Assembly: GCA_943789375.1 (NCBI GenBank)
Contig: CALSTX010000025.1
Span: 1-39,384 of the forward strand
Source: an uncultured Opitutales bacterium
GTDB lineage: Bacteria > Verrucomicrobiota > Verrucomicrobiia > Opitutales > Seribacteraceae
Length of the DNA: 39,384 nt
Direction: 5' to 3'
The notes under the pieces were generated by a model. That model saw nothing but the letters and a program-made list of their open reading frames with translations, had not been told where the DNA came from and did no database searches. Shown piece by piece: positions 16,074-25,200 of this stretch; the stretch's first letter is position 1; each line of letters begins with the position of its first letter. A program made the position numbers and the translations under genes.

Positions 16074-18248
16074 TTATGAACCAATTTTAACATCACCTCG
16101 GTATGCCCGATCGACCAATGATCCATCCATGAGCTTGGCTCCTTCGAGAAAAAATTGGTAGATTCCGACTTCGAGTGGGTACTTGAGGTTCAAGCTTACT
16201 TGAGCTCCATCATTCTTGGATTCGTATTCCAGTTCATCCACCTCGATCGGTATTCCTGCGGTCGTAGAAATTCCATATGCTTCAATATTTTTAATTGCCA
16301 TTGATTCCCATTGCACTCCCGGAGGAAGTCTGAATTGAATTCTACTCTGGCCTTCTCTAGTGGTATCCATTTGGTGAAGTGCGATGGGTTTTCTGAATAT
16401 TCCTCTGGCTTCGTAGTTTGTGTCAAGGTGAGTTTCATTCCCTGATGCATCGGGGCAATTTTTTACACTTAGTCTATATAATCTACCTGGAAACTGAGTC
16501 CCGACTAAAGAAACCTTAACTAAAGAGGAATTCCCCCTTACCTCGCTCATGACAGCCCCCACTTTCATTTCTTTGTTTCGCTTAAGATCGAGAACGGTTA
16601 TTTGAGAAAAGGAATCAAATTTTTGGTGATCGAGAATTTCTGATAACTCAATTATTAGAATGTTCCCAGATCCACGGACTTTTCTGATGAAAGGCGGGGA
16701 TCGGTCAAGTGGTCCATCATAAGTAAATTTTGAGGTTTGTTCATCCATGTAATTGGACGGATTCATTCGATCTCCAAGAGAATGAATTTTAACTTGATAT
16801 TCCTTCCTAGGTTGAACCGGAGTGGTAATTAACCGAACCGAGGAAAAAGATCCTTTTCCAAGGGATGGATCATCAAATTCTTTAAAGGGAACTACATGCT
16901 TGATGGTCAAGCCTCCATCAATCCCGTAATTTTTGGGATCGAGTGAAGTAATAGGATCAAGGCATTCATCAAAGTGTAAGATTACTTCAGATTGATTTTC
17001 TCCGTTTACTACAGATATCAGGTCAGGGGAAAAGGTGTCCAGATAGCGAAACTCAACTTTATCATTTAATTGATTTCTAAATTCTGAGTCGTCTTCCAAG
17101 CCATTTACTTCAAGTAAATAAGAACCATTATGAACGAGGGTCTCTTCAAACTTTAAAGTTACTTCCTTGAAGCTTTCCTCATCCAGTATCGCGTCTATTA
17201 ACCTAAAGTTTGAGAGTCTGAATGTGGACGGTCGAATGGCGGACCTTCTGGAGACAGCCTCATTGAACCTTACAATTAAGGAATGAGGAGGTAAGGGTTC
17301 AACTTCAAGAATTTGAGGAGGGAGTAAATCTTCATACCTAAATTCTCTAATTCTTTCTGAGTCCCTTATTTCTTTTTCACTTACAAGATTTCCTGCAAGA
17401 TCCGACAGTTTGTTTTTAAGCCCAAAATCTAAAAAATAATCTACCTCATCCTCTAACGGTACAGAGGAAGTTAATTGAATAAGCTTTTTATCTTTCTGGT
17501 TTACCGAGGGCACCAAAACATAGGCAGTATTACGGATTTTAAAAGATTCTTCACTTATTGTTTCAGGGGCAATTTCCTCATCAAATTTCACCCAAATTGT
17601 ATGTGGGTCATTTCGCGAAGTGACTTCCATGACTTCTGGGGGAGAAGTGTCCTTGAGGAAGAAGACGGAAGAGAGGCCGATTGCGAAAATAGTTGCAAAA
17701 ATTGTAGTTCCGACCCATTCCCGAGTTCTTCGAATAACTCTTTTACTTAATTTTGATATGATATTGTCATTATTTAAATGCCCCGATTTTTCTGTGGTAA
17801 AGATGGGGAGAGAGGAACCGGGCACCTTTTCGATGCCCCACAGAATAAGCAATTTCGGATTTCTTTTGGTTCCCCACAGGAAGTACGAGTCGGGCTCTAA
17901 TTCAGGATCTGGCAGGCAAAAAGCTCTCCTTAGGGACTTTTCATATTTGGTTGTTTCTTTTTCAGGAGAAAGAAAATCCGTCGCTGCTTTTTTGAGTGCA
18001 TTGAGTTCTGGCAATGTAATCTCTTTTAGTGGACGCAAGGTTTTTGCCTGCATTTTTGTCAAATAATAGCATACAGATCTCCCCCCTTTTTCTTGAATTA
18101 TTTTTGCAGGTGGCAAAAACCGCCCCATGGAATTCTTACTAGAATGAAAAATTCTTTCGACCTGGGGTTGGAGGAAATGATCAATTTTATCATGTGTTCT
18201 TAGTAAAAAATATGATTTGTCTAATTTTCTTATTATTTGAGTTTTCAT
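16074..18248 (-). CDS. One-TM protein with cytoplasmic head and Ig-like repeats
   Basis: About 724 residues. An N-terminal soluble part (about 1-170, rich in basic residues, with SYFLLRTHDKIDHFLQPQVE) is followed by one transmembrane helix (about 176-196, WVGTTIFATIFAIGLSSVFF). The large C-terminal part has at least four SbsA/Big_5-type Ig-like repeats. Each starts with a P-P/S-P-x-I/V motif (TSPPEVMEV, LLPPQILEV, FSPDLISV, RSPPFIRKV) and contains 'V-x-F-D/N-E'. Topology is probably head in the cytoplasm and repeats in the periplasm. Start: ATG 18248 follows the SrfB stop by two bases; an upstream GTG or TTG would overlap it. It occupies the place a third Srf component might have, but I see no convincing similarity to Salmonella SrfA. 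Part of this gene is duplicated at 6242-6292. Confidence 0.72.
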   Translation of the reverse strand: MKTQIIRKLDKSYFLLRTHDKIDHFLQPQVERIFHSSKNSMGRFLPPAKIIQEKGGRSVCYYLTKMQAKTLRPLKEITLPELNALKKAATDFLSPEKETTKYEKSLRRAFCLPDPELEPDSYFLWGTKRNPKLLILWGIEKVPGSSLPIFTTEKSGHLNNDNIISKLSKRVIRRTREWVGTTIFATIFAIGLSSVFFLKDTSPPEVMEVTSRNDPHTIWVKFDEEIAPETISEESFKIRNTAYVLVPSVNQKDKKLIQLTSSVPLEDEVDYFLDFGLKNKLSDLAGNLVSEKEIRDSERIREFRYEDLLPPQILEVEPLPPHSLIVRFNEAVSRRSAIRPSTFRLSNFRLIDAILDEESFKEVTLKFEETLVHNGSYLLEVNGLEDDSEFRNQLNDKVEFRYLDTFSPDLISVVNGENQSEVILHFDECLDPITSLDPKNYGIDGGLTIKHVVPFKEFDDPSLGKGSFSSVRLITTPVQPRKEYQVKIHSLGDRMNPSNYMDEQTSKFTYDGPLDRSPPFIRKVRGSGNILIIELSEILDHQKFDSFSQITVLDLKRNKEMKVGAVMSEVRGNSSLVKVSLVGTQFPGRLYRLSVKNCPDASGNETHLDTNYEARGIFRKPIALHQMDTTREGQSRIQFRLPPGVQWESMAIKNIEAYGISTTAGIPIEVDELEYESKNDGAQVSLNLKYPLEVGIYQFFLEGAKLMDGSLVDRAYRGDVKIGS

Positions 18249-18250
18249 TT

Positions 18251-21139
18251 TTATGCGGTTGCCAATGATTTTATTTTGAATTTTGGAGAGTCCAGCCAAT
18301 GCGTTTCATCCATTTGTGTTCGAAGTTTCAATTTTATTTTATTCAAGTCTAAATTATGGCCTGATGAAGAATTTAGAACTTCCAGAAGCTCAAGATGCTC
18401 TCCTTTGTCCTCATCTATAGACCATCTGAGTTTCAATCGTACAGATTGTGATCCATTTTCCTCCTCTAGATTATCATCATAACACAACTGATACACTGGT
18501 TCTGGGCTACTTTTTGCATTTCGAAATGATTTTCTGCCCAGAATACAACCAATGGGAATTTCACAATCTACGATGGATTCCTTTCCGTAAACGAGTTTTC
18601 TTTTATCGAAGAGAAGATTTTTAAAGAATTCATCCAGTCCAAGGTTTTGATTAATGGTTCCCCAATAATGAGCCATTTGTTCAAGGTGGGGTTCCTCTCT
18701 CAGCGAGAAACCCCTGAGGTTTCCGTTCAGGATATCCTGATGTAAAGCAGCCCCTACAACCGCCGCAGTCTTTGCATCTGTAACACGGCCCTTTTCGGCA
18801 AATGGGTACCACTCCCCAGCCATGTAGCTTTTTAAATTGATAATTCTTTGAGGCAACAAAGGCAGTCCTTCTTCAATGCGGTCTCTTATTCTTGAAAGCT
18901 CAGATGGTTTACCAGATAAAATTACAAGATCACATGGGAATTCCCTGAAAATTTGCAGTAAATCGTCAAATAATTCTGCAAAAACATCGTCAATTACTTG
19001 TTCAAGCAAGGACCTATTAAAATGCAGGGTTTTATTGTTCGAGAATATGTTGCCGTTAGCTGTGTTACAGTCGTGTGTCTTACGATCAAGCATTTCATTT
19101 GTTATTTCGTTCAGAGAATCCAGAATTTCCCCGTTCACAAGCTCGGCAATATCAATTTCTATTTTATCATCTCCGGATCCTTTATCTCCGAGTTTGGCGA
19201 GTAACTTATTTACGACGGGTAGAAAGACTAGTCGCACAATACGGGCAACTTTAGCGGGTAGCCGGGGATCAACATCCGCAAAAACAATACTTTCGGGTTC
19301 CTCAAACATTTTGGCGATCCAATTTCTTATTTTTTGATCAAGGTTTTCAAGTGGACCGACGCTGGAGAGGATCCATTCAGGGATTAACAAATCCTCAATA
19401 ATCTTTTTGACTAAAGCGTCTCCTGCAATGCTTTTACCGTCTTTATAAAGTAACTTGGCGAGCAATTTTGCGGTGGGATCATTTCTTTTAATCGCTTGGT
19501 TTGAATCATTCGCAACTAGATCATCTTTTCGATACTCAATTACTGAAAAATCGGTGGTACCTCCTCCGATATCTATATTCATGACTCGGGTTTTTTTACC
19601 GTTTCCATATAAATTTAACCATTCTTTACCAGCCCCTCCGAGTGATGTTACTTCTGAGTAAACAACAGGTAACTGAGCACACATTGCTTCATCTAAACCC
19701 CTCTCTTCAAAAGTGGGCAGAATTGAATTATCCATAGAGTTTAGGTTTATTTGTTCATTACAACTTAAGTGTGTTGTAGTGAAGATCTTTAATGCTCTTT
19801 TCCATTGGTCAAAATACTCGTTTTTTTCCAGTTTAGTCCATCCAGACGGATATAGAACCGAAACCTTTGAAAGTTTTCTTGGAAGTGTTCTTCTCTTTGC
19901 GACATTAAGATAGTTATCTGAGTTAATTTGACGATAGGCTGATTCCAAAACACTCATGGCAAACCAGCATATAGAATCTCTTCGAGGGAAATTGGGTGGT
20001 GAATTGCGGAAAGGTGCATTGGCAAGATCACTTTCCTTTGGAGTACCGTTTACATCCCAATCCTTACCCTCAGGATCCATAAAAAGCCTAAACAACCCAT
20101 CCAGTTTTTCAAAGTAAAATGGTCGGTCATTTTCTTCGTTTTTTAAATTCGGTAATTGAGACCAATAACTTGAGCCTGATGTTCCAACCGTTCGGTCATC
20201 CCAGGCGTAACGCTTAGGCGAACCCATGGTGAACCGAGCGTCTTCATCTAGTGGAGCTTGTGCCAGAGCGGCTCGTGCTCCACCATTGAAATTCCCTCCA
20301 CCTATTAATGCGGGAGACATTTCCACAAAAGTATTCGCAATGTATTTAAGAACTTTTCTTCTGGATGGAATATGGTCTGTGCTTTCCTCGGTTGAAGCCG
20401 AGTCCACGGTCAAGACTTTTTCTATTCCGAAAGGAGGTTCCATTTCGGAGAAATTTGATCTTTTTAAGACAAACCAAGAATCAATAATGGATAATTCATC
20501 AAATGCGATTCCAGAACCGTTGAAATTTTGGACTTTATATGAATCTCCAGGTGGCATGAATCTAACCGGTTGAACTCGATGCCCGAATGGAATAGATTCG
20601 TGGCTTGGATGTTCTAGCAATAATGCAACCGTTCTTGTGTTCCCCAAATCAACCACCAAGTCAACTTGTACTGGATCTGCACCAGTTGATCGAATCCAGT
20701 GAATTGTAATATTTATTTCTATTTCCCGATCGTCAATATTTGGTAGGTAAGTTAGCGGAATACATCGATTGCGCCCAAAATCCTCTTCTATATTCGCTTC
20801 ATCATAACTGGCATAAGGATTTTCTTTCTCTTCGGTTTTAATATCATCGCCCACTTCCTCTGAGTCAAAAAGCAATCCGTTGGAGGGAGTACCAAGATTG
20901 GTTTCAACGGCCAGTCTTAAAATGGGTCCACCCTGTTCCCATGGCATATTTTCATACCTATACCTAATCCATGGAGTGAATGCATCCCACGGTTCCCAGG
21001 CTGCGATATTTTTTTCAACAAAAGTTGTAATTTTCTCCTTACTCCAATTATGCAGGAGCTTTGTAAGTTTGATAACTTCATACTGATGTCCAGAATTTGG
21101 GAATACCCTAATCATTAAACTATTATTTGAATTATTCAT
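18251..21139 (-). CDS. srfB: SrfB-like actin/HSP70-fold ATPase
   Basis: A 962-residue protein with the three signature motifs of the actin/HSP70 ATPase superfamily: phosphate-1 VDLVVDLGNTRTVALLLE (about 157-174), phosphate-2 VMNIDIGGGTTDFSVIEY (about 515-532) and an adenosine-site motif LVILSGKPSEL (about 735). This layout and length match 'virulence factor SrfB', first named from the Salmonella srfABC operon. The protein has no signal peptide and is presumably cytoplasmic. The ATG immediately follows the SrfC-like stop (TAG then ATG). A GAGGAG Shine-Dalgarno site at 21154-21149, inside the end of the SrfC gene, makes coupled translation likely. Function is unknown in any organism in detail; ATP-dependent conformational work on a partner is inferred from the fold. 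Confidence 0.8.
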   Translation of the reverse strand: MNNSNNSLMIRVFPNSGHQYEVIKLTKLLHNWSKEKITTFVEKNIAAWEPWDAFTPWIRYRYENMPWEQGGPILRLAVETNLGTPSNGLLFDSEEVGDDIKTEEKENPYASYDEANIEEDFGRNRCIPLTYLPNIDDREIEINITIHWIRSTGADPVQVDLVVDLGNTRTVALLLEHPSHESIPFGHRVQPVRFMPPGDSYKVQNFNGSGIAFDELSIIDSWFVLKRSNFSEMEPPFGIEKVLTVDSASTEESTDHIPSRRKVLKYIANTFVEMSPALIGGGNFNGGARAALAQAPLDEDARFTMGSPKRYAWDDRTVGTSGSSYWSQLPNLKNEENDRPFYFEKLDGLFRLFMDPEGKDWDVNGTPKESDLANAPFRNSPPNFPRRDSICWFAMSVLESAYRQINSDNYLNVAKRRTLPRKLSKVSVLYPSGWTKLEKNEYFDQWKRALKIFTTTHLSCNEQINLNSMDNSILPTFEERGLDEAMCAQLPVVYSEVTSLGGAGKEWLNLYGNGKKTRVMNIDIGGGTTDFSVIEYRKDDLVANDSNQAIKRNDPTAKLLAKLLYKDGKSIAGDALVKKIIEDLLIPEWILSSVGPLENLDQKIRNWIAKMFEEPESIVFADVDPRLPAKVARIVRLVFLPVVNKLLAKLGDKGSGDDKIEIDIAELVNGEILDSLNEITNEMLDRKTHDCNTANGNIFSNNKTLHFNRSLLEQVIDDVFAELFDDLLQIFREFPCDLVILSGKPSELSRIRDRIEEGLPLLPQRIINLKSYMAGEWYPFAEKGRVTDAKTAAVVGAALHQDILNGNLRGFSLREEPHLEQMAHYWGTINQNLGLDEFFKNLLFDKRKLVYGKESIVDCEIPIGCILGRKSFRNAKSSPEPVYQLCYDDNLEEENGSQSVRLKLRWSIDEDKGEHLELLEVLNSSSGHNLDLNKIKLKLRTQMDETHWLDSPKFKIKSLATA

Positions 21140-23788
21140 CTAATTTTTCTCCTCTTTTTTTCCAATAAATGATTCACATAGATGAATTATCTCATCGTCA
21201 CCGGCTTGTTCATTTCTACCCAAGTTTTTTAATTTTGTATTTATGAACTGAGAAACTCTATTTTTTGATCCCTCAATAATTGGACTTACCGTAGAATAAT
21301 TTTCTTTTTGATCAGGTGAATTAGATAAACTCTCTGTTCGGTTTTCACCCAGAAATTCATTGGACATTCGAACGGCAAGAAATCTTCTGTAATCTATCAT
21401 TTTGAATTTGGATTGTTGTTTAATGATAGTACGCAACCAATCTGCGATTTCTTTCAGATTTGGTTCAATTGACCTACATAATGACTGCCAGCATAGTTTT
21501 GCATTTTCTTGGTTTTCGAAACCAATGAGTTCCCAGCATGCTCGGTCATCGTTTTTATCGATGTCCATGAGAATTTTACTTTTTTGGTTAAATTGTTTTT
21601 TGATGAATTCAATGTTCAGCTCATCCAACTTTACGGGCAAAGCATCTAACTCTTTTTCATCCACATTTAAAAGTTGTTTTAATCCTTTTTCCATGTCCTT
21701 TTTATGATCCATTGACGAACAATCAGAAGTTTTTTGTAATAACCCGCTTAGCATTCTTAAATGGTGGATCCGGTCTTTTTCCTTGGACTGCGACTTGGGT
21801 AAAAGTCCAGTCGTTGATAACAAACCTTCTAGTTTTACAGATGCATCGCTAATTTTTTTATTCCAGAATAATTTCCTGAGTTTCGAACTTTTGACCTGAA
21901 GAAATAATGAACGGAAGAAAAAGTTGATCCCTCCGTCTTTACTAACGGTCATGGACTCAAAGGATTCTTTATTCTGCTCGATTGAGAATAATCTTTTAAA
22001 CTCTGGTTCCTTCCGAATGGTATCAAGCAGAGTGGGGAGAACCTTGGTCGTTTCCTCGGAAATGCTTCCTCTGGGTAGACTTGTGTCATTGATTGCAAAA
22101 ATATTTGCGATATTTGGATCAGATAACGGTCCAAGCTGTTCGTATTTCCCTTGATTTTTACCGAAAATAATTGCTCGGTTTGCGGGAGATTCATTTAACA
22201 TTTTAGACCACCAAGTCATTACACAATTAAGGGGTAGAGGCGATTTTTCAGTTGATTGACGAGAGCGGTTTGAATCCGTTGAACGCCACCAAGTCTGAAC
22301 TCCAGTAATCAAATCCTGTGCATTTGGTTTGTCATTGTCTAAGTCCTGAAAGATTGAGACTGCATCAATTAGAAGTTTTCTTGAATAACCTTGAAAGAGA
22401 GTGGCGGTTTTACCTCTTTTGAGAATTTTGGTAAAAAACAGTTCCCAAGGAACTGAATCAGCTAAGCCAGATTCATGGTTAATTTCATTGAGGTCTATTT
22501 TAGTTGCTGAGGATGATTGCCCTCCCCTCTCCACGCCAGGGAAATCAATCAGGTCAAAGTTCTGAATGTATTCTAGAAAGGGAGAATTATTTAAGTTTTT
22601 TAAGTTCAAGGGAATGATCACTTCCTGAATCAATCCCTGAAACATTCCGAATTCGTAAGGTCTGTGGAAAAGTTGACTATTCTCGTTATTATTCCTGCCA
22701 ATGAACACATTTTGGAGATCTTCCTTGGTACCAAGACTGCTTAGAATTTGATGTACTTTTCCCTCTTTTAATTTTTCATTTTCAAAAGAAGCTAGACCAT
22801 TGGAAAATATAGAGAAACTATCCATATCCAAGATGCATGAAGCGGCTTCTAACGAACAAAAGATTTCTTTTCCGCTCCAGTTTTTTTCCAGTCTTTCAAC
22901 ATAAGTTAAAAGCTTGGCATAGAATTCATTTATAACACTTGAATTATCCCAAAGTATCTCCGCTCTGAAACTATCCAAAACTTTCTTATTACTCACAAGT
23001 GATTTACTACCAAGGATTAATTCCCTAATTATTTTCGATTCACCCTGCTCATTTATAAGAGCTCTGTAGCGTGGTAATCTCGCAAACGCCAAGTCCTCAA
23101 GAACTTGGCAGAACGATACAGCTTCCTCGTAAACTCTTTTTTGAGGAATTGAATTATTTGCGTCCGTTCTTGAGTCGATTATTTCTATACGTTCTTTAAG
23201 TTCCTGAATATTCCAAAATTGATTTGGATCTTTCTGTACACACTGTCCGTGGTAACCTCGAGCCAGGCTTAAGGTAATTTCTGTTTTACTAGAAAACCTA
23301 ATGGCAACAGGAAATTCCTTGTTTTTCACAAAGAAAGCACTTTCTTCATTTGAATCACGGGTTCCTCTGGTGAATCTTGTAATGCAAGCCGATGCGTCCA
23401 TTCCTCCGTTGTATGGATTGAGGACGGTTACATTTTGATCAAACGAACATGCGTCTGCTCCACGTGGTAGCGAAAAGAATGCACTTGCCCCTCCTTCCCA
23501 TTGAAGTGCGGTACCCTCCCCATTTCCGCCTTTTGCCATTTCGTCAATATAGCCGGCGACCAGAGTTGACTTACCAGTTTGTGAAGGTCCCCAAATTGCC
23601 GCTGAAGGACGGGGCATCTTTTGAGCATGTATGCTTTCGAGTTCCTGGTTTGCCTGGTAGAGTGGTTCAAGCCAGTCCGTCCTGCTTAATTCGTATTCGC
23701 TCTGTCTTTTCACTCCGTGATCCCAAAACCAATTTTTGAGTTGCCTGGAAAACTCGAGTGCGTCTGTGGTTGAGTTGTCTTTTTTCAT
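21140..23788 (-). CDS. srfC: SrfC-like P-loop NTPase
   Basis: An 882-residue protein with Walker A GPSQTGKS at about 67-74 and a DxxG-type motif, FDLIDFPGVERGG, at about 411-423. It is therefore a P-loop protein with dynamin/GTPase-like switch sequences, as in 'putative virulence factor SrfC'. The long C-terminal half is helical and charged. No signal peptide or TM segment is visible. It lies between the FHA gene (19-base gap) and SrfB (no gap). In Salmonella the order is srfB-srfC; here it is reversed. The pair has been proposed to act together, and the tight packing supports a complex. GTP versus ATP preference cannot be judged from the sequence. Confidence 0.75.
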   Translation of the reverse strand: MKKDNSTTDALEFSRQLKNWFWDHGVKRQSEYELSRTDWLEPLYQANQELESIHAQKMPRPSAAIWGPSQTGKSTLVAGYIDEMAKGGNGEGTALQWEGGASAFFSLPRGADACSFDQNVTVLNPYNGGMDASACITRFTRGTRDSNEESAFFVKNKEFPVAIRFSSKTEITLSLARGYHGQCVQKDPNQFWNIQELKERIEIIDSRTDANNSIPQKRVYEEAVSFCQVLEDLAFARLPRYRALINEQGESKIIRELILGSKSLVSNKKVLDSFRAEILWDNSSVINEFYAKLLTYVERLEKNWSGKEIFCSLEAASCILDMDSFSIFSNGLASFENEKLKEGKVHQILSSLGTKEDLQNVFIGRNNNENSQLFHRPYEFGMFQGLIQEVIIPLNLKNLNNSPFLEYIQNFDLIDFPGVERGGQSSSATKIDLNEINHESGLADSVPWELFFTKILKRGKTATLFQGYSRKLLIDAVSIFQDLDNDKPNAQDLITGVQTWWRSTDSNRSRQSTEKSPLPLNCVMTWWSKMLNESPANRAIIFGKNQGKYEQLGPLSDPNIANIFAINDTSLPRGSISEETTKVLPTLLDTIRKEPEFKRLFSIEQNKESFESMTVSKDGGINFFFRSLFLQVKSSKLRKLFWNKKISDASVKLEGLLSTTGLLPKSQSKEKDRIHHLRMLSGLLQKTSDCSSMDHKKDMEKGLKQLLNVDEKELDALPVKLDELNIEFIKKQFNQKSKILMDIDKNDDRACWELIGFENQENAKLCWQSLCRSIEPNLKEIADWLRTIIKQQSKFKMIDYRRFLAVRMSNEFLGENRTESLSNSPDQKENYSTVSPIIEGSKNRVSQFINTKLKNLGRNEQAGDDEIIHLCESFIGKKEEKN

Positions 23789-23807
23789 TTTAAAATAATC
23801 TAGATGG

Positions 23808-25172
23808 TTATGATTGTTTTTCCCAATGATTGGGTTCGTTTAAATCCATGCTTCCTGGCGTCGAAATTACTTTCATTATGCTCGATATCCAAAGAGAGAC
23901 TTTTTCTTTATTTTCACGTAATTCCGCAAAAGATTCAGGCATAAGAATGTGAGAGATTTGTTTTTGATCTTTATCATTATTGTAAATAGAGATGAAATAT
24001 TGGTGCATCTTACTTCCTGATTTTGAACTCATTTTAACTTCGTGTACAAAAAGGATTTTTTTTATCAAAACTTTATTTTCACCAGGATGAAAAATCCCGA
24101 TCTCGATAAGTTCATTAATCGGGATTGCCTTTTTGGAATTAACTTTTCCTCCATTTAGAAAAGTTCCGTTTGATGATTGGTCTTCAATATAAAATTTCCC
24201 ATCTTCAATTTGTACGGTTAAATGATTTCGGCTTATGAAAAGTTCATCCGCCGGCAATCCCTGTTGATTTTTCAAGGAAAGTTTTATGCAAGAGGTCTTA
24301 CTCCTTCCAAAAGAGAATGAATTACCTTTTAAAATAGTAATTTTCTCTCCGCTTTGAATATGTTTGAGCATAAATGGAAATCGAGCCTTTACGATATCCG
24401 CATTTTCAGGAAGAGGATTAAGAATTACTTGTAATCGTTCATCTTCGGACGAACCCGGTATCAGTGATAAGTTATAATCTTTAAATCCTTTAGATCTTAT
24501 TGTAATTATATTTTCTTTATAAGCGGGTATGCGATAATCATCCTCCAGTGTTTTTTGTATTTCACTTTTATTAAGAAATATGCTGAATTCAACTTTTGGG
24601 GAAATATCAATTTTTACTCTTTTTGTTACTTCCGTTAGATTAATCATTAAGGGTACTTGGTGTCCTGATTGAACATTTAACAGAGTATTCCAGGGGGTGT
24701 ATTTTTTGCTTCTTAATTGAATCTCCCATTCACCGGGGGACACTTCAAAAAATCCTTCTTTTTTTATATATGTTTCTTTTTCTCCAACTAAAAAACATAA
24801 TTTTCCCATTTTTTCATTCTCAATTAAATTACCATTAACTGAAAGAATTGGATAAATCTTAATTTTTTTTTGCATTGAGTCCGGGGATTGAAAAATCTGG
24901 GGTTCGGCATTCAATCCCCTCGACTCATCTGCGGTTTCTGTTTGAGAAACTAGATTTTGTGATTTTGCACTATTCTGCTCTTCGTCCTCAACTTTTTTTA
25001 GGTATTTATTATAAGCTGAGTCCAGTCGATCTATCTTGTCCTGAAGGAGTCGAATTCTTGGTTTCGCTGATGTTGACTTTTTTTCCCTTAAGTATCTTTC
25101 CCTTTTACCATCATAGGTGTTTTTCAGTTCTTCAAGAGAAGTTCCGTCCTTGATATCAAAAAGTGCTTCCAT
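23808..25172 (-). CDS. FHA-domain protein with J-like N-terminus
   Basis: A 454-residue protein. Residues about 10-62 form a charged helical hairpin (SLEELKNTYDGKRERYLREK ... YNKYL) that resembles a degenerate J-domain or coiled coil; no HPD motif is seen. The middle (about 100-265) holds PEGA-like beta segments. Residues about 281-345 are a clear FHA domain: FSFGRSKTSC, FISRNHLTV and DQSSNGTFLNGGKV contain the conserved G-R, S-x-x-H and N-G-T. FHA domains bind phosphothreonine, so a phosphorylated partner is expected, and the kinase of the opposite unit is the obvious source. An AGGAG Shine-Dalgarno site (25187-25183) precedes the ATG at about 10 bases. It lies 28 bases after the exported coiled-coil gene and 19 bases before the SrfC-like gene. 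Confidence 0.82.
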   Translation of the reverse strand: MEALFDIKDGTSLEELKNTYDGKRERYLREKKSTSAKPRIRLLQDKIDRLDSAYNKYLKKVEDEEQNSAKSQNLVSQTETADESRGLNAEPQIFQSPDSMQKKIKIYPILSVNGNLIENEKMGKLCFLVGEKETYIKKEGFFEVSPGEWEIQLRSKKYTPWNTLLNVQSGHQVPLMINLTEVTKRVKIDISPKVEFSIFLNKSEIQKTLEDDYRIPAYKENIITIRSKGFKDYNLSLIPGSSEDERLQVILNPLPENADIVKARFPFMLKHIQSGEKITILKGNSFSFGRSKTSCIKLSLKNQQGLPADELFISRNHLTVQIEDGKFYIEDQSSNGTFLNGGKVNSKKAIPINELIEIGIFHPGENKVLIKKILFVHEVKMSSKSGSKMHQYFISIYNNDKDQKQISHILMPESFAELRENKEKVSLWISSIMKVISTPGSMDLNEPNHWEKQS

Positions 25173-25200
25173 TTACTTCTAGCTCCTAAGAATTTTTATT

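Noticed and set aside
16074..18248. Assigning the Ig-repeat protein as SrfA
   Set aside because: Its position in the unit is suggestive, but no sequence feature of SrfA is recognisable; naming it would be a guess.
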